Assembly: GCF_023145115.1 (NCBI RefSeq)
Contig: NZ_JAGLEJ010000024.1
Coordinates: forward strand, 99,434-163,433
Source of the DNA: Algiphilus sp.
GTDB taxonomy: Bacteria > Pseudomonadota > Gammaproteobacteria > Nevskiales > Nevskiaceae
Length of the DNA stretch: 64,000 nucleotides
Reading direction: 5' to 3'
Every line of letters begins with the position of its first letter. Position 1 is the first letter of the stretch. This document shows positions 34,060 to 41,934 of the stretch, piece after piece. The notes beneath the pieces were generated by a model that saw only the letters and a program-made list of their open reading frames with translations, searched no databases and had not been told where the DNA came from. The translations under genes and the position numbers were made by a program.

Positions 34060-34707
34060 ATGCGAAAGATCGCCCGACTGGCCGCGTGTGCACTGGGGGT
34101 GTGCACGGCGCCGGCACCGGCCTACGAGAACTTCATCGAGATCGGCCCGAGCTTCGCCACCGCGGACATCGAGACCGCCGGCATCGACGACACCGCTTCC
34201 GGCTTCGGTCTGGACGCGCGCGGCCGGGTCTTCGTCGAGGGTGGCGCGTTCCTGCAGGGCGACGTCTCCCTCGCCTTCACCGACGGCACCTATCGCGCGA
34301 CCGACTACGACTTCGACCGCCACGTCGCGCGCCTGGGTGTGGGCGCGGCCGGCGGTGTCGGCGAGGGAACCATCATGTCCGCGATCTGGGCCGAGATCGC
34401 CTGGGCCGATACCAGCCTCGACCCTGAAGGCGCCAGCGCCACTGGCGACGACGAGCTCGGCGGCGGCGTGCACCTGCGCTTCGACCGGCGGGACGACGAC
34501 GCGCGCTTCCTGCCCTACGCACAGATCGGCTATCTCGCCTTCGAGGACTTCGACGGGCTCGAGGCCAAGCTCGGCGTCCGCCTCAACCTCGTGCGCTACA
34601 GCCCGTACGTGGAGGCGCGCTATGCGGACCTGGGCGCGAGCGAGGCCGGCGGCAATGTCGAGTTCCGCCCGCTGCGTCTGCACGCGGGTGTCCGCCTGCG
34701 CTTCTGA
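34060..34707 (+). CDS. Outer-membrane beta-barrel family protein
   Basis: A 215-residue protein with a signal peptide (ARLAACALGVCTAPAPAYE) and alternating hydrophobic/polar strands such as FIEIGPSFATADIE, LPYAQIGYLAFEDF and YSPYVEARYADLG. It ends in LRLHAGVRLRF, with the terminal Phe recognised by the BAM machinery. Size and strand pattern fit an eight-stranded OmpA/OmpW-like or AcfD-type small barrel. The start 34060 has GGGGAGA ahead. It is on its own; a hairpin beyond its end serves the opposite strand. Function unknown beyond the outer-membrane location. Confidence 0.72.
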   Translation: MRKIARLAACALGVCTAPAPAYENFIEIGPSFATADIETAGIDDTASGFGLDARGRVFVEGGAFLQGDVSLAFTDGTYRATDYDFDRHVARLGVGAAGGVGEGTIMSAIWAEIAWADTSLDPEGASATGDDELGGGVHLRFDRRDDDARFLPYAQIGYLAFEDFDGLEAKLGVRLNLVRYSPYVEARYADLGASEAGGNVEFRPLRLHAGVRLRF

Positions 34708-34725
34708 GCGGCGCGCGACGCGCAC

Positions 34726-34750
34726 AAAAAACCCCGGCGGGGGCCGGGGT
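34726..34750 (-). terminator. Rho-independent terminator of the cold-shock gene
   Basis: On the minus strand the hairpin ACCCCGGC/GCCGGGGT (arms 34731-34738 and 34743-34750, four-base loop) is followed by a run of six T (34726-34731). It starts 47 bp after the cold-shock gene stop. The plus-strand side lacks a T run, so it serves the minus strand only. Confidence 0.85.
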
Positions 34751-34796
34751 CAGCTGCGTCGGGACTGCGGTCCGACGCGCGATGTTCGCCGCGCCT

Positions 34797-35009
34797 TCAG
34801 AGGCCGCGAATCTGGGATGCCTGAAGACCCTTCGGCCCCTCGCGCACTTCGAACTCGACGCGCTGGCCTTCCTTGAGCGAGCGGAACCCCGAGCCTTGAA
34901 TTTCCTTGTAGTGAGCAAAGAGATCCTGGCCACCCCCTTCCGGAGTGATGAAACCGTAGCCCTTCGCGTCGTTGAACCACTTCACCGTGCCGGTGGACAC
35001 ATTCGACAT
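34797..35009 (-). CDS. csp: Cold-shock domain protein (CspA family)
   Basis: A 70-residue single cold-shock domain that binds single-stranded RNA/DNA and melts RNA structure. RNA-binding motifs RNP1 (KGYGFITPEGG) and RNP2 (DLFAHYKEI) are intact. The start 35009 has GAGGATGG upstream. It has its own predicted promoter about 150 bp upstream and a strong terminator, so it is monocistronic. The long leader is typical of cold-regulated csp mRNAs. Confidence 0.95.
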   Translation of the reverse strand: MSNVSTGTVKWFNDAKGYGFITPEGGGQDLFAHYKEIQGSGFRSLKEGQRVEFEVREGPKGLQASQIRGL

Positions 35010-35155
35010 ACAACCATCCTCGATCACATGAGCAATGAACGGCAGGACGCGCCTGCTTCCGCGCCACTCGGCAAGCGCATGGCGCCCGGAACGACGGTCG
35101 GCGGATGCACCGCTCGACGAAACGGAACACGGCACTTGACAGAAGCGACATTCCC

Positions 35156-35184
35156 ACATTAGCGCCGCCCGGGACGCTTGTCGA
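35156..35184 (-). promoter_or_regulatory. Candidate csp promoter
   Basis: On the minus strand a -35 TCGACA (35179-35184) and a -10 TAATGT (35156-35161) are exactly 17 bp apart. Transcription would start near 35149 and leave a leader of about 140 nt before the csp start, similar to the long cold-responsive leaders of the cspA family. Confidence 0.5.
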
Positions 35185-35256
35185 CTATGCCGCAGGCGCC
35201 GTTTCGCGATGATGACGGTATGCTGAGCGGCCCCTGAACGACGCGAGCAAGCTGCC

Positions 35257-36312
35257 ATGCAGTGGATGATCTATGGCGCCAACGGCTATACCGGCGAGCT
35301 CATCGCCCGACAGGCCGTTTCCGAAGGCCTGCAGCCGGTGCTCGCCGGCCGCAACGCTGCTCGCGTGCAGGCCCTGGCCGACGAGCTGGGCCTGGAAGCA
35401 CGCGCCTTCGGCCTGGACGATGCCGGCGCGCTCGCCGACGGTCTGCGGGGCATGGCACTGGTCCTGCACTGCGCGGGCCCCTTCTCGGCCACCAGCGCCC
35501 CGATGATCGAGGGCTGCCTGGCCGGCGGCTCCCACTACCTGGACATCAGCGGCGAGATCACCGTGTTCGAGCACGCCCACGCACAGTCCGCGCGGGCGGC
35601 CGAGGCCGGCATCGTCATCTGCCCCGGTGTCGGCTTCGACGTGATCCCGACCGACTGCGTGGCGCTGACGCTGAAGCAGGCGATGCCCGACGCCACCCAT
35701 CTCGCACTGGGCTTCGATTCGCGCTCGGGCTTTTCACCGGGGACGGCCAAGACGTCGGTGGAGGGCCTGGCACAGGGTGGCCGGATCCGCCGCAACGGCG
35801 AGATCACGCCGGTACCGCTCGCCTGGCGCACGCGGCAGATCGACTTCGGCGACGGCGAGAAGCTCGCCATGACCATTCCCTGGGGCGATGTCGCCACTGC
35901 CTTCCACACCACCGGCATCCCGAACATCGAGGTCTACATCCCGGGCTCGCCCCGGCTCATCAGCAATGCGCGGCGCGCCAATCATCTGCGCTGGCTGCTG
36001 CGACTGGGCCCGGTGCAGGCGCTGCTCAAGCGCCGGATCGGGCGGACCGTCCGCGGACCCGATGCCGCCGCGCGCGAGCGCATGCCCACCTTCGTCTGGG
36101 GCGAGGTGCGCAATGCCGCCGGGCAGATCGTCGAAGCCCGCGTCCGGACCGCCAACGGCTACAGCCTGACCGTCACCGGCTCGCTTGCCACCGTGCGTCA
36201 TCTCGCGCAGGAGCGTCCGGACGGCGGCACGTATACCCCGGCGACGCTGATGGGCGCCGACCTGGTCGAGCGCCTGCCCGGATCGGGCTCGATCGCGGTC
36301 GGCACGGCATGA
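35257..36312 (+). CDS. Saccharopine dehydrogenase-like / trans-acting enoyl reductase family protein
   Basis: A 351-residue NAD(P)-binding protein with the Rossmann motif IYGANGYTGELIAR at the very N-terminus, then PVLAGRNAARV, LVLHCAGPFS and GGSHYLDISGE. These match the family that includes trans-acting enoyl reductases of mycobacterial lipid synthesis and saccharopine-dehydrogenase-like proteins. It lacks features of true lysine-pathway enzymes, so a reductase acting on acyl or steroid-like substrates is more likely. Its stop overlaps the next gene's ATG (ATGA). Confidence 0.82.
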   Translation: MQWMIYGANGYTGELIARQAVSEGLQPVLAGRNAARVQALADELGLEARAFGLDDAGALADGLRGMALVLHCAGPFSATSAPMIEGCLAGGSHYLDISGEITVFEHAHAQSARAAEAGIVICPGVGFDVIPTDCVALTLKQAMPDATHLALGFDSRSGFSPGTAKTSVEGLAQGGRIRRNGEITPVPLAWRTRQIDFGDGEKLAMTIPWGDVATAFHTTGIPNIEVYIPGSPRLISNARRANHLRWLLRLGPVQALLKRRIGRTVRGPDAAARERMPTFVWGEVRNAAGQIVEARVRTANGYSLTVTGSLATVRHLAQERPDGGTYTPATLMGADLVERLPGSGSIAVGTA

Positions 36313-37022
36313 GCCGGGTCTGGCCGGACGACCTCGGCAGCCGCAATCCCGCTCCGCCGTCGCGGCGCCTGCTGCTCGGCGAGCTCAGCGCGCTGGTGGA
36401 GTGGCCGCGCGGTCTGCTGCGGATGCCGACGCGGGGACTTCCGCGGGGCGACGGACATCCGGTGATGGTGATACCGGGCTTCGGCGCCGACGATCACGCC
36501 ACCTGGCCGCTGCGCCGCGCGCTCGCGCGCCTGGGCTACGACGTTCACGGCTGGGAGCAGGGGCGCAATCTCGGCATGCGGCGCGCCATCGGCCGGGCGC
36601 TGGACGACCGCATCCGTGAGCTCGCGGAGACCGGCGGCCCGGTCAGCCTCATCGGCTGGAGCCTGGGCGGCGTGTTCGCGCGCGAGCTCGCACGCGGCCG
36701 CCCCGACGCGGTGCGCCGCGTCATCACGCTGGGCAGCCCCATCGGCCACCACCCGCATGCCAACAACATGGAACGCCTGTTCCGCCTCGCCAACCCCCGG
36801 CACACCGGCGAGATCGACTGGGACGGCTTCACGCGTCGCGAAGTCGCGCCGCCGGTTCCGTGCGTCGCGATCTACTCGCCGCGCGACGGCATCGTGGCGG
36901 CGCGCTGCTGCCAGGAACGCCCCGGCCCGAACACCGAGAACGTCGCCGTCGACGGCAGTCACATGGCGCTGGTCGCGAATCGCCGGGTACTGCGCGCGAT
37001 CGCCGAACGCTTGCCGCGCTAG
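36309..37022 (+). CDS. Alpha/beta hydrolase (lipase/esterase-like)
   Basis: A 237-residue alpha/beta hydrolase. Oxyanion region VMVIPGFGADDHATW, nucleophile elbow GWSLGG, acid residue in YSPRDGIV and catalytic His in DGSHMALV are all visible. There is no signal peptide, so it acts in the cytoplasm. Coupling to the enoyl-reductase-like gene by a 4-bp overlap suggests paired action on an acyl or ester substrate. The stop codon overlaps that of the convergent RsmB-like gene. The substrate is unknown. Confidence 0.85.
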   Translation: MSRVWPDDLGSRNPAPPSRRLLLGELSALVEWPRGLLRMPTRGLPRGDGHPVMVIPGFGADDHATWPLRRALARLGYDVHGWEQGRNLGMRRAIGRALDDRIRELAETGGPVSLIGWSLGGVFARELARGRPDAVRRVITLGSPIGHHPHANNMERLFRLANPRHTGEIDWDGFTRREVAPPVPCVAIYSPRDGIVAARCCQERPGPNTENVAVDGSHMALVANRRVLRAIAERLPR

Positions 37023-38248
37023 CCGGCCGGCGCGGTGGCGGTACGCTGCAGCCGCACCGCGCAGAACGCATCGCATCCGTGCCGATCGGGCGTGAGCCGC
37101 AGCCACGGATCGTCCGCATCGTCGGCGATGTCCCCCACCACCGACCGTGCCGGCACGATGGTGAAGTCGGGCGCGTCCCGCAGGAAGGCGCTCACGACGT
37201 CGTCGTTCTCCTGCGGCAGGAAGCTGCAGGTGGCGTAGACGAGCCGCCCGCCGGGCCGCACCGCGCCTGCGGCCGCGCGCAGGATCGCGAGCTGGGTTGC
37301 CGCAGTCGCGCGCAGATCGACGCTGCGCAGCGCCTGATCCGGATGACGCCGCCAGGTGCCGCTGCCCGAGCAGGGGGCATCGACCAGCACACCGTCGAAG
37401 TGCGCCTCGCTGTCGTGATCGCCGAGCAAAAGCGCGCGGATGCTGGTCACGCCCAGGCGCTGCGCGCGCGGCGCGATGCGCGACAGGCGCCTGCCGTCGA
37501 CGTCGAGCGCGACGATCTCGCCGCGGTCCCCCTGGCGCCCGGCCATGGCGAGCGCCTTGCCTCCGGCGCCGGCGCACCAGTCGGCGATGCGCTCGCCGGC
37601 CACCGGCGCCAGCAGCTCGCACACCAGCTGACTGCCCGCGTCCTGCGGCTCTATCAACCCATCGCGCCAGGCGCGCGTGTGCTGCAGCGGCCGCCGGGCG
37701 TGCAGGCGCAGCGCGTCATCGCACCAGGCGATCGGCTCGGCCTCGATGCCGTCGGCCGCGAGCGCGCGCCGCGCGCTGTCACGATCGGCGCGCAACCGGT
37801 TCACGCGCAGATCGACGTCCGCCTGCATGGCGAGCGTGGCAGCCAGCGCGTCGCAGCGGGCATCGTCGAAGCGCGCCTCGGCGGCGTCGTTGAGCCAGGC
37901 CGGCCAGTTGCGGCGCGCTCCGGCACTGAGCGCCCGCACGGCCGGCGCGCCGGGCAGGCCGAGGCGGTCGAGATCGCCGTCGCCGGCGCCGTGCCGATCG
38001 GCCAGCTCGGCGGCCAGCCAGGCGTCGACATCGTCGCCGGCGCGCTCGCGCAGTGCGCAGCTGCGCCGCAGCACACCGAAGACCAGCGCGCTCAGCCAGC
38101 GCCGGTCGCGCGCGCCCATCTTGCGCTGGCCGCGTATCTGCCGGGCCAGCGCCCGGTCGGCGGCGGCGCCGTCCTCGATCACCTCGGTCAAGGTGGCGCG
38201 CGCCATTGCCACCTGAGCCGGACGCAGGGTCGCCAGCGGCGCGCTCAC
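37019..38248 (-). CDS. RsmB/NOP-family RNA m5C methyltransferase
   Basis: A 409-residue RNA cytosine-5 methyltransferase. Motif IV DAPCSGSGTWRR and motif VI YATCSFLPQEND carry the two catalytic cysteines; the SAM site is DWCAGAGGKALA. The N-terminal part is a divergent NusB-like helical region. The start is GTG 38248, overlapping the stop of the dus gene (GTGA). It may be RsmB itself or a paralogue, since rsmB usually sits next to fmt and def, absent here. Target rRNA position is therefore inferred, not shown. Confidence 0.88.
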   Translation of the reverse strand: MSAPLATLRPAQVAMARATLTEVIEDGAAADRALARQIRGQRKMGARDRRWLSALVFGVLRRSCALRERAGDDVDAWLAAELADRHGAGDGDLDRLGLPGAPAVRALSAGARRNWPAWLNDAAEARFDDARCDALAATLAMQADVDLRVNRLRADRDSARRALAADGIEAEPIAWCDDALRLHARRPLQHTRAWRDGLIEPQDAGSQLVCELLAPVAGERIADWCAGAGGKALAMAGRQGDRGEIVALDVDGRRLSRIAPRAQRLGVTSIRALLLGDHDSEAHFDGVLVDAPCSGSGTWRRHPDQALRSVDLRATAATQLAILRAAAGAVRPGGRLVYATCSFLPQENDDVVSAFLRDAPDFTIVPARSVVGDIADDADDPWLRLTPDRHGCDAFCAVRLQRTATAPAG

Positions 38249-39246
38249 GCGGCGCGATCCAGCGCGATGGCGAAGCCCTCGGCGACGACGCGGCGCTGGG
38301 ACGCGGCATCCGGCAGGCGACAGACGCGCGCCCACAGCGCATCGGCACCCGGCGTCTCGGCGCAGTACCAGCGGATGTGCTTGCGCGCGATGCGCACGCC
38401 GGCCGATTCGCCGTAGAGGCCGTACAGCGCGTCCAGATGCTCGAGCAGCCAGGTGCCGACCTGGGTCGGTGACGGCGGCGGCGGAAGTGCCTCGCCGCGG
38501 AGCACGGCGGCGATCTCGCGGAAGATCCAGGGCCGCCCCTGGGCGGCTCGACCGACCATGAGGCCGTCGACACCGGTGTGGGCCAGCACGGCGCGGGCGC
38601 GCTCGGGGGTGTCGATGTCGCCGTTCGCGATGACCGGAATGCCGACCGTCTGCTTGACCGCGGCGATGGTGTCGTATTCGGCCCGCCCACCGTAGGCCTC
38701 GACCCGCGTGCGGCCGTGGATGCTGAGCATGGCGATGCCGGCATCCTCGGCGATGCGCGCGATGCGCGCGGCGTTGCGGCGTCCGGGCGCGACACCGGTG
38801 CGGATCTTGAGCGTCACCGGGCAGTCCACGGCGCGCACCACGGCACGCAGGATCGCGGCCACCAGGCGCTCGTCGGCGAGCAGCGCGCTGCCGGCGTCGC
38901 GCCGGCACACCTTCTTGGCCGGACAGCCCATGTTGATATCGATGATGCCGGCACCGTGCGCGCGGTTGTACTGCGCCGCACGCGCCAGTATGGCGGGTTC
39001 GGCGCCGGCGATCTGCACGGCCACCGGTGCGGGCTCGCCGGTGTGGTCGTGGCGCGCGCGCGACTTCGGGGTCTCGCGCAGGCGCGGATCGGCGTGCGTC
39101 ATCTCCGAGAAGCACAGTCCCGCGCCGAGACGCCGGCACAGCATGCGGAAGCAGCGATCGGTCACCCCCGCCATCGGTGCCAGCAGCAGCGGCGTCTCGA
39201 TGACATGCGGCCCGATGCGCAACGGCGGCGGCATGGTCGCGGTCAT
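38245..39246 (-). CDS. dusB: tRNA-dihydrouridine synthase (DusB-like)
   Basis: An FMN enzyme reducing uridines in tRNA D-loops, 333 residues. Motifs are PLLLAPMAGVTDRCFR, the active-site DINMGCPAKKV with catalytic Cys, MLSIHGRTR and PVIANGDIDT. The KKV after the active Cys and the overall pattern fit DusB rather than DusA or DusC. It sits in a chain of overlapping genes: its start overlaps the stop of a membrane-protein gene and its stop overlaps the RsmB-like GTG. The usual dusB-fis pairing is absent. Confidence 0.9.
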   Translation of the reverse strand: MTATMPPPLRIGPHVIETPLLLAPMAGVTDRCFRMLCRRLGAGLCFSEMTHADPRLRETPKSRARHDHTGEPAPVAVQIAGAEPAILARAAQYNRAHGAGIIDINMGCPAKKVCRRDAGSALLADERLVAAILRAVVRAVDCPVTLKIRTGVAPGRRNAARIARIAEDAGIAMLSIHGRTRVEAYGGRAEYDTIAAVKQTVGIPVIANGDIDTPERARAVLAHTGVDGLMVGRAAQGRPWIFREIAAVLRGEALPPPPSPTQVGTWLLEHLDALYGLYGESAGVRIARKHIRWYCAETPGADALWARVCRLPDAASQRRVVAEGFAIALDRAA

Positions 39247-39809
39247 TGCCCGCCGTCCCCGGTGCGTCGGCCGAGCAGCGCATCCATGGCCTCGATGAGG
39301 CGCGTCACCAGCTCGCCGAAGAACAGCGAAAGCACCATCCCGCCCACGGTCAGCGCCCAGAGCAGACGCGACTCGCGGACGCCGCCGGTCTCGGCGAGCA
39401 GCTGCGCCGACAGCACGAAGAAGCCGGCCGCCAGCAGCAGCGTGCCGATCAGCACGCCGACCGTCTGGTAGACCGCCTTGCGCAGCGCGCGCACCGAGGG
39501 ATTGGCGTCATCCATGTCCGACAGATGGCGCCAGTAGAACCGCCCGATGCGCAGCACCACGCGCGCCAGGTAGATGCCCGCGCAGAGCAGCGCGAAGGCG
39601 CCCACCCACGGCGTCAGCGTGCTCAGCCACGCCGCCGGCGCGAACGTCCACAGCGCGATGGTGGCGATCAGCATCAGGGGCAGGGCCCGCGTTACGGGCA
39701 CCGCGGGCGTATCCGTCGGCGGCTTGTCCAGCACGCGCCGCTCGACCACCGCGACGCGGCGGCCGAGACCGCTGCGCATGCGCGCGAAGGGAGTGGCGGA
39801 ATGTCGCAT
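39243..39809 (-). CDS. Integral membrane protein of unknown function
   Basis: A 188-residue protein with about four hydrophobic helices (PLMLIATIALWTFAPAAWL, VGAFALLCAGIYLARVVL, VGVLIGTLLLAAGFFVLSAQL, LWALTVGGMVLSLFFGELV). The first ~40 residues are basic and cytoplasmic. I do not recognise the family. It is the first gene of the unit with dusB and the RsmB-like gene (4-bp overlap). The start 39809 has no strong ribosome site, so it might be an internal Met instead. Confidence 0.6.
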   Translation of the reverse strand: MRHSATPFARMRSGLGRRVAVVERRVLDKPPTDTPAVPVTRALPLMLIATIALWTFAPAAWLSTLTPWVGAFALLCAGIYLARVVLRIGRFYWRHLSDMDDANPSVRALRKAVYQTVGVLIGTLLLAAGFFVLSAQLLAETGGVRESRLLWALTVGGMVLSLFFGELVTRLIEAMDALLGRRTGDGGQ

Positions 39810-40041
39810 GATCGCGATGCCGGGTACGGTACGGGGCCGTCATTTTCGCGCATGTCGCGGTGATGCGTACCCCGGCCCGCGCGGACACCGTGAAGGCGGT
39901 CGCAGTGCGCGACGCCGCGCAAGCGCGACACGGCGGCGCCCGTTGATGGACGCCGACGGGTCAGCGTGCGGCCGCGGCTTGCCGTCGACCCGGAGCCGGC
40001 ACTACGCTGCCGCTATCCGGCATGAACCGCGGAATCCGCGC

Positions 40042-40233
40042 ATGGATGTCGCCGAGGCCATCCGCCTGGCTGCCGAGAACGGCTGCGACATGGAGTGGGA
40101 CGAGGACGCCCGTCGCTGGGTGGTGGGCGCGGTATCCTATGATGCTGACGCCTGTTCCCTGGACAGCGTGACGCTCTCCGCCATCGACGCCGATACCTTT
40201 CTTCGTGACTTCCTGCCCGATCGCGACCTCTGA
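40042..40233 (+). CDS. Small acidic protein of unknown function
   Basis: A 63-residue protein starting MDVAEAIRLAAENGCDMEWDED and ending FLRDFLPDRDL, strongly acidic, with no membrane or signal segment. The family is unknown. The coding pattern (GC at third positions) and a 30-bp gap to the next same-strand gene favour a real gene. Together with that gene it may form a small operon. Confidence is limited by its short length. Confidence 0.45.
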   Translation: MDVAEAIRLAAENGCDMEWDEDARRWVVGAVSYDADACSLDSVTLSAIDADTFLRDFLPDRDL

Positions 40234-40263
40234 ACCACCCGATCCCGCTGCGCGGAGCACACC

Positions 40264-41226
40264 TTGAGCGTTTCCGACGAGCCCGGCGACGAAGTCCATC
40301 CGCACGACTTCGCGGCCGAACTGACGCGGCAGGTCTACACCGACCTGGACGGCGTGCTCGTGGAGGGCGACGACGCTGCCGAGGACGCGCTGGGCGCAGT
40401 CCTTCGATCCGGTGACGACCGTGGCTGCGGGCTCTGGCTGATCACGCGCGCGGCGCTGGCTGCCCACCGTGGCCTGCGGTTCGGGCTGCAGGAGCGCTTC
40501 GCCGAGCCGCACGCCGACGACGTGCTCGATGCGCTGAGCGCGCTGGCGCCCGATCTCGCCGCGCGCCACGATGCCGCAGAGTGGCTGTCGCGCGCCGAAG
40601 CCCTTGCCGATGCCATCACCGTCTCAGAGGGCGATCGCGAACCGCTGCATCAGGCGCTGGCGCGTGCCATCTACCGCCTCTACGACGGCCTGCGCAGCGA
40701 GGACGAGCTGCTCGGCGGTCGCGGGCTCATGGAACTGCGCACCATGCTCGCGCACGTCGACGCCGCCGCCCAGCTCGGCGGTACACCGGCCCTGTGCCCG
40801 GTGATGCGGCCCGACCGTTTCCACGACGATTTCCTGCGCTATGTCGCGGCCGCGCAGGCAGGAAGTGCCGATGTGCAGCAGCCGGTCGCCTCGCTGCAGA
40901 AGGACGGGCGCATCACCGCCATCGTCACCCGTGACCTGCATCCGGTGGAGCACGCCCGGCAGACGCTCTCGGCGGACCAGGCGGCAGCGCGGATGCGCAT
41001 CGAAGCGCTGCTGGACTTCCTGCAGGGGCTGCGCGCCGATGCACCGGACGACATCATGCTGCGCGCCAGCAACGACAACGAGACCTTCTTCACGGCGCTG
41101 GTCACCGCTGCCGCCACCACCGCCCTGCCCGAGAACGGTGTCTTTGCCTATCCGCCCCTCGCCCAGATCACGCGCTACAACCTGCGGCTGCTGCACGCGG
41201 CGGGCGGAGACACGCGCCCGCACTGA
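40264..41226 (+). CDS. Protein of unknown function
   Basis: A 320-residue soluble protein with no signal or membrane segment and no motif I recognise. Pieces are GLWLITRAALAAHRGLRFGL, LDFLQGLRADAPDDIML and a C-terminal PPLAQITRYNLRLLHAA. It begins with TTG 40264, which has GCGGAG six bases upstream; no ATG or GTG gives a better start. Its helix-rich, Asp/Ala/Arg-rich composition matches the neighbours. Its context (a small acidic gene before, an unrelated one after) gives no function. Confidence 0.6.
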   Translation: MSVSDEPGDEVHPHDFAAELTRQVYTDLDGVLVEGDDAAEDALGAVLRSGDDRGCGLWLITRAALAAHRGLRFGLQERFAEPHADDVLDALSALAPDLAARHDAAEWLSRAEALADAITVSEGDREPLHQALARAIYRLYDGLRSEDELLGGRGLMELRTMLAHVDAAAQLGGTPALCPVMRPDRFHDDFLRYVAAAQAGSADVQQPVASLQKDGRITAIVTRDLHPVEHARQTLSADQAAARMRIEALLDFLQGLRADAPDDIMLRASNDNETFFTALVTAAATTALPENGVFAYPPLAQITRYNLRLLHAAGGDTRPH

Positions 41227-41444
41227 GCGCGGGTGACATCCCGACGACGAGCGGCACCGCCCTCCCCGACGAATCGCGGACTTGCCAGACGGTGCCGCTG
41301 GCGGCACCATCCCGGAACCGCTGCGCGACGCTGCCGGCGGTCCCGTGCACCGACGCCGGATACCCGAACCCCGGACATCCTTCGGTCCCTCGCCCTGCTG
41401 TCGCGCGACTGCAGCGCCGGGCCCGTCCATCGCAGGAGATGTGC

Positions 41445-41912
41445 ATGGAACCCACCGAGCGCATGCTTTTCGGCGTGCAGCGCTTTCAGATCCTCTCGCT
41501 GTTCACCAGCGCGTCGTCGGAACAGAACGTCGGCAGCAGCTACGCCTACGCATGGTGGGCGGCGGTGTATCCGCTTCTGCACGGGACGGCGTCCTGGCAT
41601 CCACCCTTCGAGGCGTGCTTCACGGTCCGCGAGGCCCCCCTTCGCGAACTGCTCGCCTTCCTGAGCGACCGCTGGACGCAGGGCGAGAAGCTCAGCTTCT
41701 TCGCGCTGGAGGATCACTACGGCATCCGCGGATCGCGCCGACCGGGGGCGGTCTGGGACCAGCCGGGCCTGATCGCCGCCTGTCGCTACCTGCACCTGAG
41801 CGCACAACTGGACCGCGATTTCTGGAGCGCGCTGCTCGCCGGCGACCAGCATCCGGCCGGAGCCGAGGTGATCCTCCACAAGTTCGACCCCGGCGCCTGC
41901 ACCTTCGCCTGA
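41445..41912 (+). CDS. Protein of unknown function
   Basis: A 155-residue soluble protein with many aromatic residues (SYAYAWWAAVYPLLHG, SFFALEDHYGIRG, RYLHLSAQLDRDFWSAL). I do not recognise it. The start 41445 follows a strong ribosome site, AGGAGA, making this an expressed gene. It stands 218 bp after the previous gene; that gap holds only a small hairpin with no T run. It is convergent with the MFS transporter gene. Confidence 0.62.
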   Translation: MEPTERMLFGVQRFQILSLFTSASSEQNVGSSYAYAWWAAVYPLLHGTASWHPPFEACFTVREAPLRELLAFLSDRWTQGEKLSFFALEDHYGIRGSRRPGAVWDQPGLIAACRYLHLSAQLDRDFWSALLAGDQHPAGAEVILHKFDPGACTFA

Positions 41913-41934
41913 TCGGCGTGCGGGGCGGGGCTCG

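Noticed and set aside
35136..35164. TTGACA at 35136 considered as the promoter of the enoyl-reductase-like gene.
   Set aside because: No acceptable -10 box lies at the right distance; the region better fits a minus-strand csp promoter.
41285..41310. A small hairpin GGTGCC...GGCACC considered as a terminator.
   Set aside because: No T run follows on either strand and the stem is only six pairs.
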